A stretch of DNA of 64,000 nt. Source: Rhodanobacter sp. AS-Z3 (GTDB taxonomy: Bacteria > Pseudomonadota > Gammaproteobacteria > Xanthomonadales > Rhodanobacteraceae). Below, in pieces: positions 27,605-35,903 of this stretch. Location: NCBI RefSeq assembly GCF_029224025.1, contig NZ_CP119392.1, positions 1,883,001-1,947,000 on the forward strand. Reading direction: 5' to 3'. The notes under the pieces were generated by a model. It had not been told where the DNA came from and did not search any database. It saw only the letters and a program-made list of their open reading frames with translations. Position 1 is the first letter of the stretch; the number at the start of each line of letters is the position of its first letter. The position numbers and the translations under genes are program-made.

Positions 27605-27791
27605 GATGGCATCCCGTGTGGGTAGTTGGACAAGACCTCGACCATGCACCTCGCTGCGTTGCGAATACGTGAGAAATCCACCGGCATCGGTCGCAAGTTT
27701 TCACGATGTGTGGGCCGACCCGCGATGTCTTTCGTTTCTGACCGACATGCGAATCAGCAGACCGCGACGATCCTTTCACCGCCGCACGCCC

Positions 27792-28337
27792 ATGCTGATT
27801 CTTTCTGCTCGTGCGGAGTCGATACTCTTGTTCACGCTCATCGTCAGTCTGCTGATTCGTCTCACGCTGGTGGCGTTGTTCCTGCCATTCAGCGCGCTGG
27901 ACAAACTGCTGAATGCCACAGCAGCAGTCGATCAGGCGCAGGGCACGGCTCGGTCGCGTGTGCTGGCGCGCGTATTCATCGCGCTCGGATTGTTGGTCGA
28001 GGTGGTGATGTCGCTTGCCGTGCTCACCGGCTTTTTCGATCGGCTGGCGGCGGTGATCCTCGCCGGCTATTGCGCGGTCACTGCGATGTTGTGGAAGCAG
28101 TTCTGGAAGACCAAGGACTTTCGCCTGAAAGGTCCGAGCAAAGGACGCGCGGTGTTCTGGGATTTCATGAAGAACTTTGCACTGGCCGGTGGATTCATGA
28201 TCCTCGCCACCGGTGGCACCGCCTTGGGTGTGCAGGAGTTCGTGCGGCATCCGTTGTCCTCCTCGCAGCCTTATGCCACCCAACCACGGCTTCCGGTGGC
28301 GCATGCCGCGAACCCTTCTGCAGGAGACCCGCCATGA
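27792..28337 (+). CDS. DoxX-family membrane protein
   Basis: A 181-residue protein with about four membrane segments (LLFTLIVSLLIRLTLVALFLPFSALDKLL, FIALGLLVEVVMSLAVLTGFF, LAAVILAGYCAVTAMLWKQFW split by loops, and FALAGGFMILATGGTALGVQ). The layout fits the DoxX/TQO small-subunit-like family, whose roles are mostly unknown. ATG 27792 is the best start by domain content; an upstream ATG at 27747 would add a basic tail. It opens a forward cluster and overlaps the cupin gene by four bases. Confidence 0.75.
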   Translation: MLILSARAESILLFTLIVSLLIRLTLVALFLPFSALDKLLNATAAVDQAQGTARSRVLARVFIALGLLVEVVMSLAVLTGFFDRLAAVILAGYCAVTAMLWKQFWKTKDFRLKGPSKGRAVFWDFMKNFALAGGFMILATGGTALGVQEFVRHPLSSSQPYATQPRLPVAHAANPSAGDPP

Positions 28338-28783
28338 TCGACAAGGCAAAGCCCACGGTAGCTTACTGCCAGCTCTGGACTGACCAGCACGGTGTCAGCC
28401 ATCAGCAGGTGTGCCACATGACCGAGTTCGAACTGAGTTCGATCGGGGGTGGCGCGGACCCGCAATGGAAGGGACGCAAGACCTGCGGCAAGACAACGGT
28501 GATGACCACCGTGTTGCCAGTGGGCTGGTCTGGCGACTGGCATGAAAACCCGATGCCGCAGTGGATTATTCCCTTGTCGGGACGCTGGTCGGTCGAATCG
28601 ATGGATGGCGATCGGCGTGAGTTCGGGCCGGGCGACATCTCGTTTGGTGGCGACCAGCACTGCTGCGAGAAAGACGGTCGCAAGGGGCATCGTTCCGGCA
28701 CGGTCGGCGACGCGCCGGCGGTGCTGATGCTGGTGCAGTTCGAGGACATGCCGGTGCCTGCGTCACCCGGCGTATTCAAGTGA
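28334..28783 (+). CDS. Cupin-domain protein
   Basis: A 149-residue single-domain protein. GDWHENPMPQWIIPLSGRWSVESMDGDRREFGPGDISFGGDQHCC gives the two cupin motifs, with histidine ligand candidates in WHENP and GDQHC. It has five cysteines. The family includes small dioxygenases, isomerases and binding proteins, and no activity can be named. It is coupled to the DoxX gene (ATGA) and ends 10 bases before a lactonase-like gene. Confidence 0.7.
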   Translation: MIDKAKPTVAYCQLWTDQHGVSHQQVCHMTEFELSSIGGGADPQWKGRKTCGKTTVMTTVLPVGWSGDWHENPMPQWIIPLSGRWSVESMDGDRREFGPGDISFGGDQHCCEKDGRKGHRSGTVGDAPAVLMLVQFEDMPVPASPGVFK

Positions 28784-28793
28784 GGCCGCGGTC

Positions 28794-29705
28794 ATGAGTC
28801 ATGCTGACGGCTTCGTCGTACTCGATCCAAAGTTTGATCAGTACGTGCTGTCCAATGCGCCACTGGAAGAACTGGTCGGTGGTTTCCGCTGGCTGGAGGG
28901 ACTGGTGTGGATGGGCGACGCCGATTGCCTGCTGTTTCAGGATCTGCCGCGCAATCGCACCATGCGCTATATCGAGAATGCCGGCGTGTCGGTGTATCGC
29001 GAACCGTCGCACTACGCCAATGGGCAATGTCGTGATCGCCAAGGCAGGTTGATATCGTGCTCACATCGCAATCGCTGCCTGTATCGCACCGAGCTGGATG
29101 GCAAGGTCACCATGCTGGTGGATCAGCATGCGGGCAAGCGGCTCAATGCACCCAACGACGTTACCGTGAAATCCGACGGCACGATCTGGTTCACTGATCC
29201 CCTCTACGGCATCCAGCGGGATTACGAGGGCGGCATTCAGCCGTCCGAACAGCCGCCGGCGCTGTACCGCTTCGATCCGGAGAGTGGGGAAATCACCGTC
29301 GCCGCGGGTGATTTCGACGGCCCCAACGGACTGGTCTTCTCACCGGACGAGCGTCGACTCTATGTTTGCGAAACCGGCGACGCGACCAGCCAGGACCCAA
29401 AGCAGTACATCCGCGTGTTCGATGTGGACACCAAAGGCGAGCTGCAGGGCGGCGACATCTTCCACAAGGTCGAGCCGGGCTTTGCCGATGGTCTTTGCAT
29501 GGACGAGGAGGGCAATCTCTGGTCCAGTGCCGCCGATGGCGTGCATTGCATCGACTCCGCTGGGCGCTTGCTGGGCAAGATCCTGGTGCCGGACCGGGTG
29601 TCCAACCTTACCTTTGGTGGCTACTGGAGGAACCGCTTGTTCATTGGCGGCTCGCATACGCTGTACGCGATCTTCCTCAACCGTCGTGGCGCGGGATGGC
29701 CGTGA
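28794..29705 (+). CDS. SMP-30/gluconolactonase-family hydrolase
   Basis: A 303-residue six-bladed beta-propeller enzyme. The motifs LEGLVWMGDADCLLFQDLPRNR, RLNAPNDVTVKSDGTIWFTDPLYGI, FDGPNGLVFSPDERRLYVCET and FADGLCMDEEGNLWSSAADGV are those of the gluconolactonase/SMP-30 family, which opens sugar lactones using a calcium-type metal held by Glu, Asn and Asp. It fits a route in which the neighbouring GMC or SDR enzyme oxidises a sugar or polyol to a lactone. Its stop overlaps the VOC gene start. Confidence 0.9.
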   Translation: MSHADGFVVLDPKFDQYVLSNAPLEELVGGFRWLEGLVWMGDADCLLFQDLPRNRTMRYIENAGVSVYREPSHYANGQCRDRQGRLISCSHRNRCLYRTELDGKVTMLVDQHAGKRLNAPNDVTVKSDGTIWFTDPLYGIQRDYEGGIQPSEQPPALYRFDPESGEITVAAGDFDGPNGLVFSPDERRLYVCETGDATSQDPKQYIRVFDVDTKGELQGGDIFHKVEPGFADGLCMDEEGNLWSSAADGVHCIDSAGRLLGKILVPDRVSNLTFGGYWRNRLFIGGSHTLYAIFLNRRGAGWP

Positions 29706-30595
29706 TGCCCGCCGCACCCGGGGTCCACGTGGCGCGCTTGCAGCATGTGCGGCTGTGCAGTGCGGACGCGAAATTGCTGTCCAGATTCTACGAATCGGCC
29801 TTGGGCTTTCGGCAGGTGGCGGTGGAGCACCTTTCGGGTGCTCGTGCGCAAGAGCGCTTCGGGATGGCGGGGCGAGTGTTGCGGATCACTCTCGCGCTCG
29901 GTGCACAGCGTGTGAAACTGGTGCAATTCGTTGATCGGCCAGGGTGCGCTTATCCCGCTGACTTGCGCAGTTCGGACGTTCGTTTCCAGCACATCGCCAT
30001 CGTGGTATCCGACATGACTGCGGCCATGGCGCAGCTTTCCCAAGTGAGCGGGTGGAGCCCGATTACGCGGTATGGGCCGCAGCAATTGCCCATCTCATCC
30101 GGTGGCGTGACGGCTTTCAAATTTCGCGATCCAGAAGGGCACCCTCTGGAGCTGCTGGCTTTTCCCGATCACGCCACGCCAGCGTATTGGAGCCACATGC
30201 ACGGGCAGGGTGCATTTCTTGGCATCGATCATTCGGCCATCAGCGTGGCTGACAGTGCGCGCAGCATCGCGTTCTACGAGGGGTTGGGTCTTTCCGTGTC
30301 CGGCCATTCGCTGAACGATGACGCGACCCAGGGGCTGCTCGACGATCTTGCGCATCCGGTGGTCGAGGTGACTGCGTTAAGCGCGGATCACGTGCCGCCG
30401 CATCTGGAGTTGCTGTGCTATCGCGAGTCGGGTCGAGCCGCGCCGACCGAGCTTCGTGTCAATGATATCGCGACCACCTGCCTGATATTCGAGCCCATGC
30501 CGCGATCAGCACGGCCCCCGACGGGCGGCCGCTCCCTATGCAACCTGGTGGATCCGGACGGCCATCATCTGGCGATTTCCTGGCCAGAAAGCTGA
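29705..30595 (+). CDS. Two-domain VOC (glyoxalase/extradiol dioxygenase-like) protein
   Basis: A 296-residue protein with two vicinal-oxygen-chelate modules. Module 1 runs from LQHVRLCSADAKLLSRFYESALGF to FRDPEGHPLELLAF, and module 2 from IDHSAISVADSARSIAFYEGLGL to DPDGHHLAISWPE. Metal-ligand candidates (His at each module start, Glu or His at the ends) are kept. It could be a ring-cleaving dioxygenase, a glyoxalase or an epimerase. ATG 29705 overlaps the lactonase stop; ATG 29696 is an alternative. No terminator is obvious after it. Confidence 0.82.
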   Translation: MPAAPGVHVARLQHVRLCSADAKLLSRFYESALGFRQVAVEHLSGARAQERFGMAGRVLRITLALGAQRVKLVQFVDRPGCAYPADLRSSDVRFQHIAIVVSDMTAAMAQLSQVSGWSPITRYGPQQLPISSGGVTAFKFRDPEGHPLELLAFPDHATPAYWSHMHGQGAFLGIDHSAISVADSARSIAFYEGLGLSVSGHSLNDDATQGLLDDLAHPVVEVTALSADHVPPHLELLCYRESGRAAPTELRVNDIATTCLIFEPMPRSARPPTGGRSLCNLVDPDGHHLAISWPES

Positions 30596-30663
30596 TTCAA
30601 CCAGTCAGTCCCTGCAGTAGACGACGCGAGGGATAGGAGCGCTTTACCCGTGGGTCTACTCGC

Positions 30664-32100
30664 TCACGCCCAGTCGAAGTGGACCGTGGCGACGGCCTGC
30701 GGCGGCATGTCGACTTCAAACACGATCTGGCCGTCTTTGGTCGTGGTCGTCAGCGCTTCGGTCTTCAACTTCGATACTTCATGCAGTTCTGCGACCAACT
30801 CGGTACTCAGGTACTCCGGTTTGCCCATCTGCTCCCAGCGGCGCTTGGCGTTGGCGTGTTCCAGGTCGATGCGCTGGATCATGGCCGATGTCACTTGTTT
30901 TGCGCCTGCAAGCGTGAAGGTCACGGTTTCTGTCTCAATCGCGTGACGTGGGAGGGCGAAGTTGTTCAGCACGAGGGTGGCACTGTTGCCGTCGCGCACC
31001 AGCCAGGCGTCTACCGTGGCGTGGCTACCTTCGACCGGCATCATCTCGGTGCCAAGCGCGTGCAGCATTTCATAGGCGCGATAGGAGGGCTTGGCGATGC
31101 CGTGGATATTCATCAGACCGAAACCACCCTGAAACGGCACCGAGGGGAAATAGTTTTCCTCGAAGATGTCCGAGAACGTCCAGTAGCTGTAGCCCTGCAC
31201 CAGACCGTTCTGCTCCAGCACGGTTTTCATGATGAAGGCGGCGGCGTACGGATCGTCGTGCATCGGGTCGCGCGGGTTGGATGACGTGCACCACTCGGTG
31301 TAATACACGGGCAGGTTGCCGGCCTGCTTTCTCACCTCGGCCGCTTCTCCGCGCAGTGCGCTGCGCTTGCTTTCCGATAGTTGGGTGACGGTGTCGTCAC
31401 CGGGTTTGCCGAAGTCATCGGTCGGATAGTGGTGCGTACTGATGAAGTCCACTGGCAGATCATTTTTCTTGCAGAACGCGAGGAAGTCATCCACCCAGGC
31501 GTTGTCTGCGGTGGCCGGGCCACCTACTTGCAGCTGATTATCGACCGTCTTGATCGCCTCGACGGTGTAGCGATACAGCGCGAAATAGTCCTCCTGTTTG
31601 CCGCTGCCGAACGCGGTAAGGTTGGGCTCGTTCCACACTTCGAAAAACCACGAACGCACTTCGTCGATGCCATAGCGTTCTACCCAATGCGTGACGATTT
31701 TCTGGATAAGCACCGACCATTGCGACAAGTCGCGGGGTGGGCTGACGTTGGCGCGATAGTGAAACTGGAGTTGACCGGACGATGACAGACACGAGGGCAT
31801 GAAGCTCAGTTCGACAAACGGCTTCATGCCGATCGACAGCAAGTAGTCGAAGATCTGGTCTGCGTTGAAAAACGAGTAGATGAACTGGTCACTCTGGTCG
31901 ATCAGCGTGCCCATGTCGTCGCACAGAATGCCGTGGAAGCGCACATGCCGCATGCCGAGCTCGTCATGCGCGCGCTTGAGTTGGGCCTGCCAGTCGGCCC
32001 GCAAGGCCAGCGTGGCGTGGCCACTGCCTACGGTGTGTTCCCAGAAGTGGGGCAGGTCGGTGACGGTGCCGGCGAGATTGCCGCTGAAGCTTGCTGCCAT
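30664..32100 (-). CDS. Glycoside hydrolase family 39 (beta-xylosidase-like), signal peptide possibly out of frame
   Basis: A 478-residue protein of the GH39 family. The acid/base motif is FFEVWNEPNLTAF and the nucleophile motif is VYYTEWCTSS. PHFWEHTVGSGHATLALRADW opens the TIM barrel, and a beta-sandwich domain ends in PPQAVATVHFDW. Members cleave beta-xylosides or iduronides. No signal peptide precedes the barrel in this frame, and no ribosome-binding site is clear before ATG 32098-32100. A signal-like stretch MTLMAAALALPSIQQA exists directly upstream in another frame (see finding), so the gene may carry a frameshift. Confidence 0.85.
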   Translation of the reverse strand: MAASFSGNLAGTVTDLPHFWEHTVGSGHATLALRADWQAQLKRAHDELGMRHVRFHGILCDDMGTLIDQSDQFIYSFFNADQIFDYLLSIGMKPFVELSFMPSCLSSSGQLQFHYRANVSPPRDLSQWSVLIQKIVTHWVERYGIDEVRSWFFEVWNEPNLTAFGSGKQEDYFALYRYTVEAIKTVDNQLQVGGPATADNAWVDDFLAFCKKNDLPVDFISTHHYPTDDFGKPGDDTVTQLSESKRSALRGEAAEVRKQAGNLPVYYTEWCTSSNPRDPMHDDPYAAAFIMKTVLEQNGLVQGYSYWTFSDIFEENYFPSVPFQGGFGLMNIHGIAKPSYRAYEMLHALGTEMMPVEGSHATVDAWLVRDGNSATLVLNNFALPRHAIETETVTFTLAGAKQVTSAMIQRIDLEHANAKRRWEQMGKPEYLSTELVAELHEVSKLKTEALTTTTKDGQIVFEVDMPPQAVATVHFDWA

Positions 32101-32281
32101 GACGAGGGGCCTGTTGGATGGACGGCAACGCGAGTGCCGCCGCCATAAGTGTCATCTGGCGAGCGATCTGTGCGCTCACCGGCGATACGTGCGGCCAAGG
32201 GCGCGCAGTACGAAACCGAGCATGGACGCGTCCGTGTTTACAGCCGGTGATCGTAAAAAAATGCGCGTGGCGCGGCTGACG

Positions 32282-32782
32282 TCAGCCTTGCAGATGTCCG
32301 TGTTCACCGAGGTTACTCGGTGACTCATCCAGCATGCCGCGGGCGAAATCGAAGGCGCGCGCGATGAAATTGTCGGCGGCTTCCCAATAGGCGGCGTCAC
32401 GCACGCGAATGCGTAACACCATCAGGTTAGGGTCGTGGGGACCGTCGGGGAAAAAGATCTTTTGCGCCGGGCTCCACAACTCGTTGATGGTGTCCTCGTC
32501 GCGGTCCATGCGAGCGCGACCGCGTACCGACACGTAGCGATGCTCACCGGGATGGGCATAGGCGACGTTGGCGCCAGCGTCGTCGGTGAGATCCTGAATT
32601 TTGTGGCTTTTGGCGTCGGTGAAGAAGATCAGTTCGCCGTTGGCATCCAGTTTCAGGGTCTGCAAGGGCCGACTGACCAGTGATCCGTCACGGATACGCG
32701 TGGTCAACATCGCCACCTCGATGTCCTTGATCAGCTCACCCAGCTTGTGCAGATCGGTGTTGTCCGGTGCTTCGTTCTTCAT
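32282..32782 (-). CDS. Pyridoxamine 5'-phosphate oxidase-like general stress protein
   Basis: A 166-residue split-barrel flavin-binding protein. IEVAMLTTRIRDGSLVSRPLQTLKLDANGELIFFTDAKSHKIQDL and HRYVSVRGRARMDRD match the general stress protein 26 / pyridoxamine-phosphate-oxidase-like group, which binds FMN or FAD and lacks a firmly known reaction. Start ATG 32780-32782 gives MKNEAPDN. It lies downstream of kynU with a 104-base gap on the same strand. Confidence 0.85.
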   Translation of the reverse strand: MKNEAPDNTDLHKLGELIKDIEVAMLTTRIRDGSLVSRPLQTLKLDANGELIFFTDAKSHKIQDLTDDAGANVAYAHPGEHRYVSVRGRARMDRDEDTINELWSPAQKIFFPDGPHDPNLMVLRIRVRDAAYWEAADNFIARAFDFARGMLDESPSNLGEHGHLQG

Positions 32783-32886
32783 GGCGATGTTCCGGCAGTT
32801 GAAAGCCAAAGCATCGCGCAGGTTTCCTCAACGCTGGATGAAATGCACGGCTTGGCGCCTAACTGCGGCTGAACTCGACGCAGGAC

Positions 32887-34164
32887 TCAGCCGGCCTGCT
32901 TCCACCGGCGCACGGCTTCGGCAAATGCGCGGCAATCGGCGAACCGGTTGTACAGCGGTGCGGGCGAGATGCGGATCACATCCGGCTCTCGCCAGTCGCC
33001 GATGATGCCTTGCGCCATCAGGTATTCGAACAACGCGCGACCGCGTTCGCGGCCATCGACTACGCGGATCGACAGTTGCGCACCACGGCGGGCGGGGTCG
33101 GAGGGTGTCACCACGTCCAGCACATCGGCCAGTTGCGTTTGCACCAACCATTCCAGATAGCCGGTGAGTTGTCGGGATTTCTCGCTCAGCGCGGCCATGC
33201 CGGCGCGGCGGAAGATTTCCAGCGATATGCGCATGGGTGCCAGTGCAAGGATCGGCGGGTTGGACAACTGCCAGCCGTCCGCGCCGGGCGTGGGCTGGAA
33301 TTCGGGGCCCATCTGGAAGCGGGTGTGCTTGTCATGGCCCCACCAGCCGGCAAAGCGCGGCAGTACTGCGGTGGCATGGCGTTCGTGCACGAAGGCGCCG
33401 CCGACGGCGCCGGGGCCGCCGTTCAAATATTTGTAGCTGCACCAGATCGCGAAGTCGGCATTGCTGTCGTGCAGTTGCAGCGGCAGGTTGCCGACCGCGT
33501 GGGCGAGGTCGAAACCCACCGTGCAGCCATGCTTGTGGCCCAGTTCGGTGATCGCTTTGAGATCGAACGCCTGGCCGGTGCGGTACTGCACGCCGGGCAA
33601 CATCACCAGCGCGATGCGCGAGCCGTGTTCAGCCAGCGCGCGTTCGATCGCGGCGAGTGAGGTGGTGCCGTTGGGTTCATCCGGTTGCAGCTCAATCAGC
33701 GCCGTGGCGGGATCGAAGCCATGGAAGCGGATCTGCGATTCCACCGCGTACCGATCGGTGGGGAATGCGCCGCCTTCGATCAGGATGGCCGATCGCTCGG
33801 CGGTCGGGCGATAGAAGCTCACCATCATCAGGTGCAGGTTCACGCCCAGCGTATTCATTGCTACCACTTCGCCAGGCTGTGCGCCGACCACGGCAGCGAG
33901 GTCGGCACGCACGTACTCGTGGTAATCCATCCATGGCAGGCGACCCTTGAAGTGGCCTTCCACACCCAGCTCGCCCCAGTAGTCCAGTTCGGCGTTGACG
34001 GCGTCGCGCACGGCGCGCGGTTGCAGGCCCAGCGAGTTGCCACAGAAATAGGTGCTGTCGCGCCCTTCGTGCGGCGGGATCAGGAACTCGTCGCGGAAGG
34101 CGCGCAGGGGATCGGCGGCATCACGGGCGTTGGCCCAGTCCGCGGTGGCCTGGTAGTCGAGCAT
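32887..34164 (-). CDS. kynU: Kynureninase
   Basis: A 425-residue PLP enzyme cleaving kynurenine or 3-hydroxykynurenine to (hydroxy)anthranilate and alanine. TYFCGNSLGLQPRAV is the family start. The PLP region FDLAHAVGNLPLQLHDSNADFAIWCSYKYLNGGPGAVGGAFVHE contains the Schiff-base lysine (SYKYLNGG). WWGHDKHTRFQMGPEFQPTPGADGWQLSNPP is also typical. Start ATG is at 34162-34164. An in-frame extension further upstream is low-complexity and not part of the family. It follows the exported protein and ACMSD genes on the minus strand. Confidence 0.96.
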   Translation of the reverse strand: MLDYQATADWANARDAADPLRAFRDEFLIPPHEGRDSTYFCGNSLGLQPRAVRDAVNAELDYWGELGVEGHFKGRLPWMDYHEYVRADLAAVVGAQPGEVVAMNTLGVNLHLMMVSFYRPTAERSAILIEGGAFPTDRYAVESQIRFHGFDPATALIELQPDEPNGTTSLAAIERALAEHGSRIALVMLPGVQYRTGQAFDLKAITELGHKHGCTVGFDLAHAVGNLPLQLHDSNADFAIWCSYKYLNGGPGAVGGAFVHERHATAVLPRFAGWWGHDKHTRFQMGPEFQPTPGADGWQLSNPPILALAPMRISLEIFRRAGMAALSEKSRQLTGYLEWLVQTQLADVLDVVTPSDPARRGAQLSIRVVDGRERGRALFEYLMAQGIIGDWREPDVIRISPAPLYNRFADCRAFAEAVRRWKQAG

Positions 34165-34177
34165 GGTGGTGTCCTGC

Positions 34178-34256
34178 GTGGCAGTGTGTAGGACTGCACC
34201 CTGTGCGCGATGCTCTTGTGTAACGGGACCGAAAGCATCGCGCCCAGGGTGCGCTC
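34178..34256. repeat. REP-like inverted pair, family B variant
   Basis: The left arm begins GTAGGACTGCACCCTG (near 34178) and ends GCGCGATGCT. The right arm starts AGCATCGCGCCCAGGG and ends CGCTCCGAC. The arms match imperfectly, with the same spacing and end words as the pair at 19646. It sits between the kynU start and the end of the exported-protein gene, inside the presumed operon. Confidence 0.7.
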
Positions 34257-34273
34257 CGACGGGAGCGTGGAAT

Positions 34274-34792
34274 TTACTTAAGTTGCGCGGCCAACGCATT
34301 GCAGCCTTTGTCGAAGTCGGCCTTCCAGTCGGCACCGGCCTGGGTTTCGCTGGGTCGCATGCAGCGCAGCTGGATGGCGTGGCCGTTCTTGAGCCAATAG
34401 TGCTCGGTGTAGCTGAAGGTGGTGCCGTTTTCCTGCGCGGTGTAGATGTTGCTGTTCGGCTCCGGCAGCCTGGCCGCCACCTTGTAGCCGGGCAGTTCCA
34501 TCGCCTTCGCGGTGGCTTCGCTGCGGTACTGGTTGAATCCGCTGACATCGTCGACCCGTTTCACCGTGACCGTGACGCGGGCGAGGCTGGTCTTGCCGGT
34601 GGGCGAGGGATCGGGCACCTGGAATACATGGGCTTCGGGGTCGCCCTGAGTTTCCATGATCGCGAGCCAGCTGTCCGGCGTGCTGAAATTCACCGCGCCG
34701 TCGGCCATGCTGACGTCCCTGGCGAATGCACCCGTGGCGAGCATGGCGGTGGCAAAAGCGATGGCGAGTGTGGTGCTGCGCAGAATGTTCAT
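34274..34792 (-). CDS. Exported protein of unknown function between ACMSD and kynU
   Basis: A 172-residue protein with a clear signal peptide (MNILRSTTLAIAFATAMLA, ending GAFA). The mature part has no motif I recognise: it contains FSTPDSWLAIMETQGDPEAHVFQVPDPS and a C-terminal cysteine pair (LRCMRPS and KGCNAL) that may form a disulfide. ATG 34790-34792 overlaps the ACMSD stop by four bases, so the two are translationally coupled. A periplasmic partner is unexpected for cytoplasmic kynurenine-pathway enzymes. Confidence 0.75.
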   Translation of the reverse strand: MNILRSTTLAIAFATAMLATGAFARDVSMADGAVNFSTPDSWLAIMETQGDPEAHVFQVPDPSPTGKTSLARVTVTVKRVDDVSGFNQYRSEATAKAMELPGYKVAARLPEPNSNIYTAQENGTTFSYTEHYWLKNGHAIQLRCMRPSETQAGADWKADFDKGCNALAAQLK

Positions 34793-35823
34793 GCGGGTAC
34801 CTTTGTGGTGGAGTCGGGTGCGAAACGGTGTAGCGGCAGGCCCAGCCATTCCAGCGCCGTGCCATGGAACAGTCGCGCACGGTCGGTATCGTTCAAGCCC
34901 AGTGCTTCGATGCCGCTGCCGGGCTCTTGTTCGCCCAGCGGGAAAGGATAGTCGGTGCCCAGCATCACCTGGCGGACACCCGTCACATCCAGCAGATAAC
35001 GTAGCGCCTGATCGTCATGCACGCAGGAGTCGAAAAAGAAGCGTTGCAGGTACTCGCGCGGATTGCGCGGGTTGTCGGTGGCAACCAGATCCGGGCGCAT
35101 CTTGAAGCCGTGCTCGATGCGGCCGATGGTCGACGGGAAACTGCCGCCACCGTGGGCCAGCATCACCCGCAGTTTCGGCAGGCGTTCCAGCACGCCGCCG
35201 AAAGCCAGGCAGCAGGCGGCACGTGATTGCTCGGCCGGCATGCCGACCAGCCACGGCATCCAGTATTTCGGCATGCTGGCCATGCCCATCATGTCCCACG
35301 GATGTACCAGAATCGCCGCGCCCAGATCGGCCGCCGCTTCGAAGAATGGGAACAGTTCGGGCGCGTCGAGATTCCAGTCGCCGCAATGCGAGCCGATCTG
35401 CACGCCCTGCAGGCCCAGCTCGTCGATGCTGCGTTCCAGCTCGCGGATGGCCAGGTCCGGCGCCTGCAGCGGCACCGTGGCAATGCCGGCGTAATGCCGT
35501 GGATAGTCACGGCACATGCCGGCCATGTGGTCGTTCAGATGACGATGCAGTTCCAGCGCTTGATGCCCCGGCGCCCAGTACGAGAACAGCACCGGCACGG
35601 TGGAAATCACCTGCACGTCGACGCCGAAGCGGGCGTAATCGTCGATCCGCGTTTGCGGGTCGAACGCCGAATCCCACACCTCGCGAAAGAATTTGCTGTC
35701 CTTGTAAATGCGGTGTCGCCCATCGGTATGGGTCATCACCGGAAAGCGATCGTCGCCGTACTTGGCCGCCAGATTCGGCCAGTCACGGGGCAGGATGTGC
35801 GCGTGGGTATCGATCTTGAGCAT
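34789..35823 (-). CDS. Amidohydrolase, 2-amino-3-carboxymuconate-6-semialdehyde decarboxylase (ACMSD) type
   Basis: A 344-residue TIM-barrel metal hydrolase. KIDTHAHILPRDWPNLAAKYGDDRFP supplies the HxH metal ligands, with ILVHPWDMMGM (His), MLAHGGGSFPSTIGRIEHG and VMLGTDYPFPLGEQEPG (Asp) completing the site. These are hallmarks of ACMSD, which removes carbon dioxide from aminocarboxymuconate semialdehyde in tryptophan breakdown by the kynurenine route. kynU nearby supports this. The dioxygenase that would make its substrate is not in the window. Confidence 0.92.
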   Translation of the reverse strand: MLKIDTHAHILPRDWPNLAAKYGDDRFPVMTHTDGRHRIYKDSKFFREVWDSAFDPQTRIDDYARFGVDVQVISTVPVLFSYWAPGHQALELHRHLNDHMAGMCRDYPRHYAGIATVPLQAPDLAIRELERSIDELGLQGVQIGSHCGDWNLDAPELFPFFEAAADLGAAILVHPWDMMGMASMPKYWMPWLVGMPAEQSRAACCLAFGGVLERLPKLRVMLAHGGGSFPSTIGRIEHGFKMRPDLVATDNPRNPREYLQRFFFDSCVHDDQALRYLLDVTGVRQVMLGTDYPFPLGEQEPGSGIEALGLNDTDRARLFHGTALEWLGLPLHRFAPDSTTKVPA

Positions 35824-35903
35824 CCACGCAGTGTAAAACCTCTGCGCGCCGGCGTCGCCTGTGCCGCGGTTTGCCGGGAAAACGGCGTCGGGCTGCGGTC
35901 TGG

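Noticed and set aside
34165..34548. In-frame N-terminal extension of kynureninase
   Set aside because: The added region is Arg/Pro/Ser-rich, overlaps the exported-protein gene on the same strand, and lies outside the conserved kynureninase start at 34164.
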